Source of the DNA: UBA5072 sp963822145
GTDB taxonomy: Bacteria > Bacteroidota > Bacteroidia > Bacteroidales > UBA10428
Assembly (NCBI GenBank): GCA_963822145.1
Contig: CAWGGG010000004.1
Location: 496,001-560,000 of the forward strand
DNA: 64,000 nucleotides
Direction: 5' to 3'
A model generated the notes under the pieces. It was not told the origin of the DNA. It saw nothing but the letters and a program-made list of their open reading frames with translations, and did no database searches. Numbering within the stretch: the first letter of the stretch is position 1; the number at the start of each line of letters is the position of its first letter. Positions 36,890 through 48,791 of the stretch are shown here, piece by piece. Made by a program: the position numbers and the translations under genes.

Positions 36890-39678
36890 TTATTTAAGGA
36901 TCAGCTTGTGCATGCTGAACCCTTCCCGGCCGTATACTTTCAGGAAATACATGCCCTTAGGAAGATCCTGCAACATCACCGGTGCGTCTCCAGGAAGCTG
37001 TATGGATTTCATGAGATGTCCCTCCACAGAAAGTACATCCATCGAGACCGCGTTATCTTCTGAGGAACTGATGTAGATGATGCCGTCACTGTTGGGATTA
37101 GGATAAATGGTAAAAGCATCACTTTCATATTGTGTAACGCCTGTTGCGACTTTGTAATAAAACAATATCTCATTGGAAGCAAAGGTTTTCTCAGCAACTG
37201 CATTGGCCGGGATCACCACCGAAACAGGACCTTCAGCAGTCGGATAAACGTCAAAGACATTTCCCCCACGCAGGTTCTGTGCAGTACCATTGGAAACCTG
37301 AACATCGCTGAGGGTTAAAACATAGGTTGGCTCAGCCAGGATAGCATACATGGAGACCTTGTTCGTGGAAATCGTGTCGGTACCTGAATAGCCGAGGAAG
37401 TTTCTGCCCGGCACTGGCAGGTGAGAAACATCACTGCTAAAAGAAGTATTACCGGCTATCTTTTTAAAGTAAAGGTCCTGCCCGGGTTCAAGCGTTAATA
37501 CTGTTCCGGCACCAAACTGAGGATTTGAAAAATTGGCATACCTGGAATAGCTGATATCGGCACCAACGATCTCATTGGTGGTGGTTGTGGCATAATTGAT
37601 CGTAAATACCGGCGGAACAGGAACATCAGGAACATCAAGCGTTTGAATTTCCGACCGGAATGTACTGGTGGTAGCCTTGGTCCTGAAGTACAGATCAACA
37701 CCGGGAGTTATCGTCACGGGCGCGTTGGTTCCGGAAACAGCACTTGACATATCGGCATTCGTGGAATATTCATCATTGGATGACACCGGTTCATTGGTGG
37801 CTTTCTGCTGGAAATTGATGGTATATGCCGGCAAGGGTCGTGTCGGGACTATCAGTCGTTGGACGTAAGACTGTGCATATATACCGTTAGCCTTGGTCCG
37901 GAAATATACATGCTGACCCGGTTGTAACGTTAGCGCTGCCCGGATCCGCTAAAGGCAGGAGACATCGTTGGTGAATAGGAGTATTCATCAGTAGTGGCAA
38001 TCACCTGGCTCGTTTTTTCATTGACATAATCAATGGTGTAGGCGGGAGTGGGTGCCTGAAGGCCCAGGTAGTTGCTCCATCCCGAAAAAGTTGAGCCGGA
38101 CGCCACAGCTACTACTGTAACATAAACCTTCATGGGAAACCATTTAGTATTGCGGACGGACCATTCATAAGGATTTTCCTGACGGATCTGCTTGCCGGTG
38201 TTCGTCGACCAGGGATTGATACCCATGTGCCAGGTGAGGTCCATCTTTGTATAATCAAAGCCATCATCGAGCTTCCACCAGGTGCTTGGACTGCTGTAAA
38301 GGGTTTTCACATCACCGGCTGCATATAAAGTTCTTTTAGCGGTCATGGTTTCATGCAGCTCTCCGGTTTCCGGCGGCAGTAACTGCCAGATGCCGAATTG
38401 CAGGTCAATGGGTTCAGCGGATCTCATGCTGAGCATTTCATAGCGGATATACACGGTTCCGTTGTAATAATCCTCGGGTGAAAGCCAGTTTTTAGGCATA
38501 TCGTTGTTGTAGTAGAAATAATAAAACCCATTGGTATCAGTGGCATTGGGATAGTCCACAATGCCGTTGAAAATCAGAAATTCATGGGCAATGGGAAGGA
38601 CGGTGCTTTCATTCAAGGCCTGTATATTGGATTTAAATGAAGTTATCGTAGCCTTTTTGCGGAAATACTTGGTGGTACCTGCAGGTATAGAAACGTAAGT
38701 GCCATTTCCGGTAACAGCCTCCGACATATCGGAAAAATCCGAATATTCATAATCGCTGCTTACTACCGAAGCAGTACGGTGGTTAACCGCATCGATTTTA
38801 AAGGTGGGGGTTGCCGGCCGGCAGGGTATATCAAAGTGCTGGATCTCGGAACGTTTTTTTCCGTCACCGGCTTTTGTTCTGAAATAGGCATCACGGCCAG
38901 GGGTGAGGATCATTTTTGCTCCGGTTCCGCTGATGGCGCCATACATGGTTGGAAATTCAGAAAATTCGTCGGTGGTGGGCACCGCTTTATCCGTGGTTTC
39001 ATTAATGAAATCAATGCCATACGTGGGGGTGGGTTTCTGTATGGCCGGATTGGGAACATAGTTATCCCATCCCGAGAAGGTGGAACCTGCGGAAACGGCA
39101 ACCACAGTAACCCTGACAGTGAGCGGGAACCAATTGTACCGTTGGCTCCAGGTCTCCCCATGATCATCGGCTCCCTGTCCCGGTTTGCACACAGGCTGTT
39201 TGGTGTCCCAGGAATACAGTACAATGGCCATACTTTGCAGCTTGTAGATTTTAGAGAAGTCGACACCACCGTAAACCGACCACCAGGTGGAGGGACTGCT
39301 GGCCTTGGTAACTACATCTCCCACACCGGATAAGGGTTCTGAGATTATTTCACACAACTCTCCTACAGAATCATTATTGGCACCCTGGTATTGAAAAATA
39401 CCAAACTGAATACCGCATTGCGCGTTGGTGGGCACACTGATGATTTCATAACGGGTATAGAAAGTCCCGCTATAGTAATTATTTGGACTAAGCCAGTTGG
39501 TTGGCATGCTCGGATCAGTGGAGAAATACCAGAAACCATCCTGAGCATTGATATCCCATGAAATTACCCTGTTGATTACTACAAATTCTTCTGCCTTTGC
39601 AGACAGGGCAGTAAACAACATTAACAATGCAATCAGGAAAATCCTGCATTTGGTGAAAGGGGTGTAACAAGTTTTCAT
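36890..39678 (-). pseudogene. T9SS array paralogue 4: two N-modules, five repeats, Ig-like, sorting domain; one frameshift
   Basis: The 5' piece (37930-39678) has the signal peptide, a first N-module (NWLSPNNYYSGTFYTRYEI, STFSGWDNY), two repeats, a second N-module (NWLSPEDYYNGTVYIRYEM, STFSGWSNY) and the start of a third repeat. It ends early at GSGQR. A single base change near 37940 restores LTLQPGQHVYFRTKA and continues into the 3' piece (36890-37834), with two more repeats, the Ig-like domain (NGTAQNLRGGNVFDVYP) and the sorting domain (IYPNPNSDGIIYISSS). Domain order is as in paralogue 3. With one shift in about 2.8 kb, a sequence error is quite possible. Confidence 0.78.
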
Positions 39679-39914
39679 ATAAGATATTTTTGGATAAAGT
39701 TATTTTTATACGTTATTCGTGATTTGGTTGTTTGACCAGTTGTACTATTTTTCTGATAAATTGCGGGTAATACCGGATAGAGTTTACTGATATGCCATGA
39801 AAATTCAGCAATTTGTCACCCTTAAGATTATTCAATGTCAGAATAAACAGCACGATCCGGTTCATTAAATCTGGCAGAGGTAAGGCCATGTTTTGAAATA
39901 ATAACAAAATACCA

Positions 39915-39922
39915 TATTTTTG
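39915..39922 (+). promoter_or_regulatory. Promoter -7 element (TATTTTTG) before methyltransferase
   Basis: An exact TAnnTTTG match 25 bases before the ATG at 39947. The T9SS paralogue 4 is divergently transcribed from the other side of this 268-base gap. Confidence 0.5.
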
Positions 39923-39946
39923 AAAGCAACGATAACCAGTACCTTT

Positions 39947-40708
39947 ATGAAAGAATTGATTGCCAGCATTACTGAGAAGATCAAACGAAGATTCAGACCG
40001 AATTTTCATGTATATCAAGGAGTTCTATTACCTCCTCGTAACAAACGGTATCTTCGGGAGAGCTTTTTCAATGACCAGGTTTTTTATGAATCGGCTATGC
40101 AGGAAGGTATTAAGCTAACCAAGAAGCTGGGAGTCACCAAAAATACGAGGATCCTGGAGATAGGCTGTACCACGGGCCGGACCTTCATCGGACTGGTGCA
40201 GAAGATCCCGGATATTTACTACATCGGCATAGATATTAACCGGTGGAACATCGAATGGTGCAGGAAATACCTTTCAAAAGGCAACCCGAATTATAATTTT
40301 GATTACTTCGACCTGAAACATGTAATGTACAATCCCCTGGGACTCATTGAGCTGAATAATGATTTCCACTTTCCCTACGACCGCGATAATTTTGATGTAG
40401 TGTACGCTACGGGTGTTTTGCCCAATTACATCACGGATGAGGTCAGCATCATCCTGAAAGATTTCAACCGCCTGCTGAAAACCGGAGGAAGGTTATTCAT
40501 TACATCGTTTGTGGAGGAAAATGTGCCTGATATGGAAGAAAACCCCGAAAATTATCTGATGAAATTCACCTATCCCCGACAGATCGTTCGTTTTGAACGG
40601 AAATTCTTTGACAGGCTTCTGGATGAAGCCGGGTTCAGGATCGATAGTTTTGAGCACCGCACTGAAATTGATTTCCAATCGGCCTACTATCTTACTAAGA
40701 TACATTAG
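39947..40708 (+). CDS. SAM-dependent methyltransferase A (paralogue of 52509-53279)
   Basis: A 253-residue protein from the ATG at 39947; a TTG at 39920 would add nine residues absent from the paralogue and overlaps the promoter element. SAM-binding motif ILEIGCTTGRTFIGL near residue 70, then YIGIDINRWNIEW near 95. LLKTGGRLFITSFVEENVP near 180 and YPRQIVRFERKFF near 207 are shared almost exactly with the second copy at 52509. Both copies border blocks of T9SS array genes. The substrate is unknown; sugar or surface-glycan methylation is inferred from context. Confidence 0.83.
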   Translation: MKELIASITEKIKRRFRPNFHVYQGVLLPPRNKRYLRESFFNDQVFYESAMQEGIKLTKKLGVTKNTRILEIGCTTGRTFIGLVQKIPDIYYIGIDINRWNIEWCRKYLSKGNPNYNFDYFDLKHVMYNPLGLIELNNDFHFPYDRDNFDVVYATGVLPNYITDEVSIILKDFNRLLKTGGRLFITSFVEENVPDMEENPENYLMKFTYPRQIVRFERKFFDRLLDEAGFRIDSFEHRTEIDFQSAYYLTKIH

Positions 40709-40734
40709 TCAAAGAAAATGATCAATCGTGATAT

Positions 40735-42166
40735 TTATCTTTTGAAGAAAGTCCTGGTTTTCTCATAGATAAACCGGCTGCCCAACAAAGGAAATTCCAC
40801 CAGGTAATTCTTAATGGGCCATTTCAGCAAACGGAGGGACAAAACCATGGAGTACCAGTTGCTGAAGGCAAGCTGCACCAGAAATTTCATCATGATAATG
40901 CCGATGAGTCCGTATCTGGGAAGTACCAGGAATCCGCCTCCCAGGATAACAATGCCCGATACCAGGGAAGGGATCACAAATGGCACGTGGTTTGTCGATA
41001 TGTAGATCCCGGCATGAAAAGTGGAATGACTGTCAAGGATCTGGGTGATCACCATGATCATGAGTATTCCCAGAGGAACCAGTTGGGATTCTTTGTTTAG
41101 TAAAGCAAGGGCCTGATTGCCAAAAAGAATAACGAAAAGATAAGCCACTACCATGATGAACATCCCCAGGAACATGTAACCGGCCGCAACAAGCTTCATG
41201 TTTTGCCGGTCATTCTGGGCGGCCAGTTTGTATACCTTAGGAATATTGGAAAACAATGTGATTTCGGAAACCTGGCTGATTACCGTTAACAAACGGGTGG
41301 TCAGCAGAAAATTGGCCATAAGCTGGGCATTGCTGACCTGGGCCATGATGATTGAATTTCCGGATGCCAGCAGGTAATTGCCCCACTGGATCAAGCCCTC
41401 TTTCCAGGTGGCTGTCCAAAGAGACAGGAATATCTCCCGGTCGAAGAAACTATGGTTCTCAATGATTTTATGCTTTGAAGCAAACCACAGGATAACAAGG
41501 CGTCTCAGAAAGAAATAGCGAAAGCCTGATTCCACGAGCATAACCACTACCAGGTATACCGGAGATAGCCTGAAGGAAAGGAGAATGATGAAAGCCAGGA
41601 TTCGCATCAGGCCAAGGTTTGTATTGATCCGTGCTTCCTTGGCCATATAATCGAGCCCCCGCAGAAACGACTTCCACCGAACGGTGGATATCAGGAGGGT
41701 ACAATTGGGAATAAGCAGCAGGTAGGCTATCCAGAAATCCACCCGGTGGTATGACATCTTCATGACATTCCACATCACCAGCGGGCCAACAGTGACCATC
41801 AGTCCCAGCAAAAACAGGTTCAGGTAGGAATACACCCTTTTGGTGGTGGTGAGCAGATCCGCGAGCTTATTGACATTGGGCTCCATGGAAAGCGTGCCCT
41901 GCTTTTTTTCAAACTCTTCCTTGGTGCGGGGTATATAATCCGCTCCGCTGTTAAAATAGGCCACTCCCCTGAGGAGAACGGCTCCAAAGCCTGAGTCGGC
42001 GAGCAGAGCAAGTCCGATGATGGTATTCAACAACCACCAGAACGATTGTTCCAGCGGGGTATAAACTTTGATGAGCAGTGGAAAAACAAAAAGAACACTC
42101 CCCGAATTGAACGAAATAGGAGGCCCAGGACATTAAGGTGGCGTTATTAAGGATCCTTTTGATCAC
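40735..42166 (-). pseudogene. Wzx-like polysaccharide flippase with a frameshift in the first helix
   Basis: Integral membrane protein of the MATE/MVF superfamily that would move the lipid-linked repeat unit across the inner membrane. The main frame (40735 to about 42100) covers roughly 12 hydrophobic segments. The N-terminal piece begins at GTG 42166 with IKRILNNATLMSWASYFVQFG; a shift near 42105 links it to VLFVFPLLIKVY and the remaining protein (about 475 residues in all, normal for Wzx). It lies 18 bases after the Wzy-like gene. GTG start chosen because no in-frame ATG gives a complete first helix. Confidence 0.75.
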
Positions 42167-42184
42167 GGATAAGAGCAGATAAAT

Positions 42185-43421
42185 TTAAAATGATAGGGAT
42201 ACTTGTTCACCATCTGCCGGTTCTGTATCATGCATCAGTTTCGGGGAAACCGTTTCTGCAGGTTCAAAGTAAGCTGATGTGTCGGCCAGGTACATTGTCA
42301 TGCAGATGATAACAATATTATCGGCATAACTGAAGGCACTGCTGAACATGATGGCCAGGATGGAGGCCAGTACATTGTATTTTATAAAGGCCAGTTCCAC
42401 CGGGAGACGCATCAGCATGATGCGTATGAATATGGAGATCTGGGCAATTACTACCAGGATCCCGAATTTTGTATAATCGCCAATGATGCCGATATCCGAT
42501 TGAAAATATCCGAAAAGCTCTTTAAAGGCATTGATCCTCATACCATAAACAGAATGTGCGCTGGGAACTCCGTTTCCGGTAATATAGGCCAGTTTATTGG
42601 GTGTGAATTCATAAAGAAAGAAAGCAGCGGCCTTTACTCTGATATTTTCTTCAGGACTTGCTGCCTGCTGCCTGGTTACATCAACATGGCATTGAAATGT
42701 CCGAAAAAATAAAATATACAGGAATCAGGGCTAGCGCAATCAGCGTGATGATGACAGGCCTTGATTTGACTTTTCTGCTGAACAGGATGCTCAGGATTGT
42801 GATGAGCGCTGCAGGCAGCAATACCTGCCGGGTACCCTGCATCATGAAAATTGTAAGCGCCAGGATACAAACCAGGAGAAACTTCGGATTGTTTGTTCTG
42901 ATAAACCATGAAAGTGCAATAAGATAAGCCAGAAAAAGGTATCCTGAGCCCGGTATGGCAATACGCAAAGTATTCCGCTCCATAAACATGGCTGATGTTA
43001 CCAGTTTTGTTGGGTATACTGCAGTCTGGATAAAATACAGGCCGGCATATACAATCCCCATAATCACCATGATTTTGATCAAATCGCTGGGTTTTGGCTT
43101 TAAAACATGCAAAACAGGATAGAAGAGCAGGAAATAAATGAACCGCTGCACTACTGCTGTATTTGCCATTTTTTGTTTGTGAAAATAGTAGGCAGCAAAC
43201 ATGCTGATAATTACAGCAAGGAAAATAAGTCCCACTTCAACGCGGAATTTGGGTCTAAAGCGAAAGGAACTATCATAAAGCCTGAATACCGGTATTAAAA
43301 AGACTAGTACCAATGGAACGGCAAATTCAAGCATTTTGATAATGCCGGGAGGAATGAAAATCAACGTATAAAGCGAAATGGAGGACAGTATTGCCAGTAA
43401 AATTACAGATCTTTTAAACAT
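42185..43421 (-). pseudogene. Wzy/O-antigen-ligase-like membrane polymerase, frameshifted
   Basis: The 5' piece (about 42690-43421) has five or six hydrophobic helices and the motif GTRQVLLPA near residue 200. The 3' piece (42185 to about 42690) continues with AYITGNGVPSAHSVYGMRINAF, a periplasmic-loop-like stretch, and two or three further helices. At least one shift lies near 42690. The combined length of about 410 residues and the helix pattern suit an O-antigen polymerase/ligase; such proteins have low sequence identity, so the call rests on topology, the loop and position immediately before a Wzx-like flippase. Confidence 0.65.
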
Positions 43422-43493
43422 TGAATTATCAATTATTTGTCATGTGGGAAATGTCAAGCCTGAAAATAAACAATTTCTCACTTGATAATACAA

Positions 43494-43501
43494 CAAAACT
43501 A
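43494..43501 (-). promoter_or_regulatory. Promoter -7 element for the Wzy-Wzx unit (TAGTTTTG on minus strand)
   Basis: caaaacta on the plus strand reads TAGTTTTG, an exact TAnnTTTG match, 73 bases before the start at 43421. Confidence 0.45.
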
Positions 43502-43735
43502 AGGGTTTTTCTGACATATAATTCGGACTCCGGTTTAATATTTGACAAACTGTGATGATTCATTCACGAATATAACTTTTAATACATATTGGGAAATCTG
43601 CCTGTCCGCAAAACCGGAAAATCAACAAGGAAATGATCGAAATTTTTATCACAAATAATTAACTCTTTGTTTATGGATAACGTATACTTGATCAAATCAT
43701 ACAATAGAATTGGTTCTGATTAGTTGCTTATTAAC

Positions 43736-43743
43736 TATCTTCG
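43736..43743 (+). promoter_or_regulatory. Promoter -7-like element for the MBOAT-SGNH pair (TATCTTCG)
   Basis: One mismatch to TAnnTTTG, 39 bases before the ATG at 43783, with a TTGG about 22 bases upstream as a possible -33 element. Confidence 0.35.
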
Positions 43744-43782
43744 CAAGGTTTTTTAATAATTCATTTTTTAAGGATTTGCGCT

Positions 43783-45211
43783 ATGCTTTTTAATTCCTAT
43801 GAGTTTCTGATTTTTCTACCTATAGTATTCTCCATATATTGGTTTGTTCTTAGAAACCACGTACGACTTCAGAATTTCTTCCTGTTAGTCTGTGGCTATG
43901 TTTTTTACGGATGGTGGGACTGGAGGTTCCTGTTCCTGCTGATGTTAAGCTCAACAGTTGACTATGTTGTTGGGATTAGCCTGGGTAAAACAGAGAATGA
44001 GAAGAAAAGGAAGTTGATCCTTTTGCTGAGTGTTGCGTTTAATATTGGATTATTAGGGTTTTTTAAATACTTCAATTTTTTTGCGGATAGTTTTACCGAT
44101 CTCATGAATACCCTGGGTGTTCAGGTGAATCCGGTGAGCCTTAATGTCATTCTTCCTGTGGGTATCAGTTTTTACACCTTCCAGTCTCTGAGTTATACCA
44201 TTGATGTTTACAAGCGAAAAATGGAGCCGACCCGGAATGCCCTGACCTTTTTCACTTTTGTAAGTTTTTTCCCGCAATTGGTGGCCGGACCCATTGAAAG
44301 GGCCATCCGGTTGCTGCCGCAGTTTGAAAAGAAAAGGATGTTTGACTTTGATCTGGCCAAAAACGGTGTAAGGCAAGCCCTATGGGGCATGTTTAAAAAA
44401 GTGGTGATCGCTGATAATATAGCGCCGTATGTCCAGGATATTTTCGGGCATCACACTGCTTACAATGGCAGTACCTTGTTGCTCGGTGTTTTCTATTTTG
44501 CCATTCAAATTTATTGCGATTTTTCAGGATATTCCGATATTGCCATTGGTACTGCAAAACTCTTTGGCTTCAATTTAATGCGTAATTTCAACTTCCCTTA
44601 TTTTTCAAGAGATATTGCAGAATTCTGGAGGAGGTGGCATATTTCCCTTTCCACCTGGTTTCGTGACTATGTTTACATACCCCTGGGAGGCAGCCGGGTA
44701 TCTATGGCCAAGGCCATCCGCAATACACTGATTGTTTTTACAGTGAGCGGATTCTGGCACGGGGCTAACTGGACCTTTATTGTCTGGGGATTTTTCAACG
44801 GATTACTGCTTATTCCCTTGATGATGATGAAAAAGAGCAGGGACAATTTGGATATTGTAGCGAAAGGACGTTGCTGCCGCGTCTTTCGAAGCCGCACAGA
44901 TTGGATTGACCTTCTTCCTGACCCTGATTGCCTGGGTGTTTTTCCGTTCTGAGAACATCGCACAGAGCTTCTCCTACCTGGGGCATATGTTTTCAGCCTC
45001 GCTTTTTGAGTTACCCTCAGGGCTGTTTCAAAAACATTTTATCCTGGTAATTATCCTATTGGTGATCGAATGGATACAGCGTGATAAGTTGCATCCGCTC
45101 CAGTTTGAAAAAATGCCTGTGTATGCGCGCTGGCTGGCCTATTATACCCTGGTTTTCCTGATTCTGAACAGGGGAGGTCAGCAGGAAACCTTTATTTATT
45201 TTCAGTTTTAA
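43783..45211 (+). pseudogene. MBOAT-family O-acyltransferase (AlgI-like), one frameshift near the C-terminus
   Basis: Membrane-bound O-acyltransferase that passes acetyl groups outward for polysaccharide acetylation. The 5' frame (43783 to about 44870) has the MBOAT signature FWRRWHISLSTWFRDY near residue 287 and the active-site His in FWHGANWTFIVWG near 325. After a shift near 44870 the protein continues in the frame of 44906-45211 (LTFFLTLIAWVFFRSENI), giving about 475 residues, the usual family length. Loss of the last helices would probably abolish activity, but one shift could be an error. The following gene is its expected SGNH partner. Confidence 0.82.
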
Positions 45212-45222
45212 ATGATCTGGTC

Positions 45223-46170
45223 ATGAGAAAATTTCTTGTTCGGTTTATACTGTTCTTTACGCCGCTATATTTGGCAGGACTTGTAGTACTGATCATCGAT
45301 CCATATAACTATTTTTTTAAAGGGAATTTTATACCCGATGAGGTGAAGTTTCAGGTAGTTAACAGAAATGCGGAATCCATGCCCCGTGGCAATACGCTGT
45401 GGAAATCCATTGATTTTGAAAGGCATCCTTCCGGGAATATTCTGATTGGTGATTCACGGGCCTATAGTATGAATGTGGACACCATTAAAAAAGTTTCCGA
45501 CCTGGATTTCTATAATTTTGGTGTGCCCGGAGGCAATTACAGATCCATCATCGAAACTTTCTGGTACGTTACCACAATTGTCAAACCGGAACGGGTATAT
45601 CTTCAGGTCGCTTTTCACAATTACAGCGCAACCTCGAGTTATAATCTCATGGCTGATGCGCAGAAGGTAATGAGCCGGGGGTATTTGTTCTTTTCGCGGA
45701 TTTATTTCCTTGAAGAGTCCATGCTGGATGTTTATTATACCCTTCGGGGGGAATCAACCAATCAGGGCGGCGATCAGAAATTCAATGAGCAAAATTGGAA
45801 CAACATCCTGGAGAATCAGGGAAAAAGCTCTCTGATTTCAATGAAATACCCTGCAGAATATTTCCGGGAATTACAGAAAATCTCAGAGTATTGTAAGGAT
45901 AATGGAATAGAACTGGTGTTTATTATTTTCCCGGATCACCAGGATTTTCATAACCTGATCACTGACCTTTCCTTGGAAGCAGCTTATCAGCAATACAAAA
46001 AGGACATCTATTCCCTGGGCAAGGTATATGACTATGATTATCCCAATTCCGAATTAATGAAGGACAGGTCAAATTATGTAGACATCTTTCACCTGAAACG
46101 CAGCCTGACAAACCGTTATATTATAAGGGATATCTGGGGCAATATACCCTGCCTCAGTTCAATGAAATAA
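45223..46170 (+). CDS. SGNH-hydrolase-like AlgJ/AlgX-type acetylation partner
   Basis: A 315-residue protein with an N-terminal signal anchor (about 5-25) and a periplasmic SGNH-like domain: the Ser-containing GDSRAYS near residue 76, Asn/Gly-containing NFGVPGGNYRS near 98 and a C-terminal D-x-x-H candidate (VDIFH) near 288. In alginate and capsule systems, proteins of this kind take the acetyl group from the MBOAT protein and transfer it to the glycan. The MBOAT gene lies 11 bases upstream. The exact subfamily (AlgJ, AlgX, DUF1574-like) is uncertain. Confidence 0.75.
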   Translation: MRKFLVRFILFFTPLYLAGLVVLIIDPYNYFFKGNFIPDEVKFQVVNRNAESMPRGNTLWKSIDFERHPSGNILIGDSRAYSMNVDTIKKVSDLDFYNFGVPGGNYRSIIETFWYVTTIVKPERVYLQVAFHNYSATSSYNLMADAQKVMSRGYLFFSRIYFLEESMLDVYYTLRGESTNQGGDQKFNEQNWNNILENQGKSSLISMKYPAEYFRELQKISEYCKDNGIELVFIIFPDHQDFHNLITDLSLEAAYQQYKKDIYSLGKVYDYDYPNSELMKDRSNYVDIFHLKRSLTNRYIIRDIWGNIPCLSSMK

Positions 46171-46370
46171 GAACTTAACACTGCATCACTCCGAGTTTTC
46201 TCTGCACGTACCATCAGCTGTTACCAACAAGTGCCTTAGGGGGTGGTAAGGTGACACCTACGATGGGTCTAACTGATCCTTTTTTCCCAGCCCCATCGTG
46301 ACAAAGACATCTCATCGGGAGGGCGACATTATTGTAATAAGTGTATTTCCTGCCAATTCCAAACAATAAA

Positions 46371-46404
46371 AAAAGACCCCGCCTCAACAAAGGCGGGGTC
46401 TTTT
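46371..46404. terminator. Bidirectional intrinsic terminator
   Basis: Perfect 14-bp stem (aaaagaccccgcct and aggcggggtctttt) with a six-base loop, flanked by A and T tracts. It lies between the convergent SGNH gene (plus) and the Ig-like T9SS gene (minus) and can serve both. Confidence 0.92.
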
Positions 46405-46426
46405 ATGAACGAAGTTATGAAGAATA

Positions 46427-48562
46427 TTACTCGACCACAATTGAACCGGTCTGCTGACCCTTGGTGGTTGTAATTCTATAGAGGTAGCTGGCAGGTTTCA
46501 GATTGCTGACATCCAGCTGGTAGCTGCTGAGATTGGAAATATCAATCTTTTTCAGCAGTTTACCCGACAGGCTCAGAATCTGCAGATCTGCCTTACCGAG
46601 TTTTTCAGCGAAATCCATAGTCACATAGTCCGAAGCCGGTACAGGGTATACTTTAGCCAGTTTACCGGTCAGGTCGTTCACGCCATTGGCTACTACATTA
46701 ATAGTGAACGACTGGGTAACGGCGTCCTTGCCATCTGTTACCGAAAGCACTACATTGTGTGTGCCAATATTCGCTGTGGCCGGTATGCCGCTCAGTACAT
46801 GGGATGTGGCATTGAAAGTCAGCCATGCGGGCAGGGTAGGTGCACTGTAGGTGAGATTTTCCCCGTCCAGATCCGTGGCCGTTACGGTATATGTATAAAG
46901 GACATCGGTAGTACCGGAAGTAGGAGCTGTGGAAGTGAAGACGGGAACATTGTTGTCAAGTGCTACTACAATGGAGAAATTCTGAATGGTGGTGCTGGTG
47001 CCATCAGAGACCTGCAGTGAAACATTCGCAGTTCCGGCATCAGATCTGGCAGGAGTTCCTATAAGGACACCATTTCCAGCAGTAGCGGAGAAGGCTAACC
47101 AGGCTGGTTTGGTTGGGCAGGTGATGGTAAGTCCCTGACCTTCCTCATCGGTGGCCACTATCACATAGGTATATTGCAGCAATGTGGTGGCAGTTAAGCC
47201 TGGTGAGCTGGTGAATACCGGAGGATCATTAACATTGGTGACATTAATGGTGAACGACTGATCAACATTAATGGTACCCTGTGCAACGCGCAAGGTAACA
47301 TTAAAATTGCCTCCGGTAGCTGGCGTGCCCGAAAGGACGCCGGTGGTGGTGTTAAAATTAAGCCAGGAGGGTAAAACCGGGGCCGATAGGGTTACCGGAG
47401 TACCATTGATGGAACGATACAAGAGTGTATAGGTGTAAGCAACGTCTTCTGAGCCGGAAGTAGTTGGCGATGAAGTGATAATAGGGGCAACAGAGCCTTC
47501 TGAGCACAAAGGCTGGTGGGCAATTCCTTTGTTATAAAGAGCTGTGACATCACCCTGAAGCAATTCCTTATTCCACACGGCAACTTCATCAAGAAGACCG
47601 GAATATGGAATTACATCGTTTGCGGCATAACCGATATTCAGGTCTTCAGTACCCGTAAAGTCATCTCTCCAGAAATCATATTTGACCCAGGAATGATGAT
47701 TGTCTACCCAGAGATGCATATAGCTGTCATTGGCAGGATCCGGGTAAAAGGCGGCAACCACATGGTGCCAGGTATTGTTGTCGGTTATAGCAACGGCACT
47801 GTAAGTACCGTATCCGTAGGGCCATTGTCCCGCATATGAAACTCAACCAGGTCTGTAGTAGGATTCCATTTCACCTCCCATACAGCATTGTTAAAGGCAG
47901 CTCCGGCCCAACGGCTGATAAAGGCTTCTTTATGATAATAGTTGGGAGAAACAGCTGCCGGTTGGTCTTAAACCAGAAGGAAATGGAGAACTGCTGGGTA
48001 TTCTTGAACTCGTACTGGTTTTCGTCCCTGACGTTATAACCCCAGTCCTCATAAACAACAGGGTCAAATTGGACGGCGCTGCCAACCTGGGCGTCCGTGT
48101 GATTACAGGTTGCGGTCCGGGAGCGCCTTCCCACAAGGCGGTATAACCGCCTGCAAAATCCTCTATAGATGTTCCGGACTTGGCATCCATCGGCCAGTAG
48201 GAGATCACCGCCGGATCACACACAATGGCATCGGTGATGTAAACGTAGAATGACTGATTTATGGATCCCCAGTTGTTTTGTGCCTTAACAACAACCAGTC
48301 CGCCAACAGTTAAGCTGGCAGGCGTCCAGTTGATAAGGCCTGTGGATGCATTGATTGTCATACCGGCAGGAGCCGTCAACAGAGAAAAGGTAGGGGAGTT
48401 TGGAGTAGCTACCACTTCCACATCATAGCTGTACAGTTCGTTCACAACCGCAATGGAATCCGGAGTGCTAGTAAAAACAATCTGACCATACGCTTGTCCT
48501 GCTGATAACAGCAGCATGGCTGCGAAAGTACTTTTTAGAATAGTGAGTAATTTTTTCTTCAT
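46427..48562 (-). pseudogene. T9SS surface protein with LamG and cadherin/Ig-like repeats, frameshifted
   Basis: Pieces: about 48120-48562 (signal peptide ending GQAYGQ, one putative-Ig repeat, start of a LamG-like domain WPMDAKSGTSIEDF), about 47930-48134 (YEFKNTQQFSISFWFKT), and 46427 to about 47830 (rest of LamG, then three putative-Ig/cadherin-like repeats of about 95 residues with VLSGTPATGGNF-type cores, then sorting domain LAKVYPVPASDYVTMDF ending TGSIVVE). About three shifts fall in 47830-48120. It is not a member of the IDY/YFRTK family. A cell-surface binding role is inferred. Confidence 0.72.
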
Positions 48563-48791
48563 AATTATGGAATTATTGGTTTAACAATTGGTGATTTAAT
48601 TTTTACGGAAAATTTCGATAAAGGTTCATTAAAACAATGAAAAAACATGCTCTAATTTATTTGAAATATTTCATATGTACGTTTCAATTTTTATTAACAA
48701 TTGTTGATATTTGATGTATAGAGTTATGTTTCAGACAATATGAATAACGTATGATACCAAAATGTATTGTAATGCAAAATTCATTTTGCCT

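Larger units (their letters stand above)
43422..43782. other. Divergent promoter region between polymerase and MBOAT genes
   Basis: AT-rich 361 bases with no gene. It contains a minus-strand TAGTTTTG and a plus-strand TATCTTCG element, listed separately. Confidence 0.6.

Noticed and set aside
28099..39678. SusC/SusD polysaccharide-utilisation locus
   Set aside because: No TonB-dependent receptor or SusD-like gene is present; the proteins are T9SS-secreted repeat proteins.
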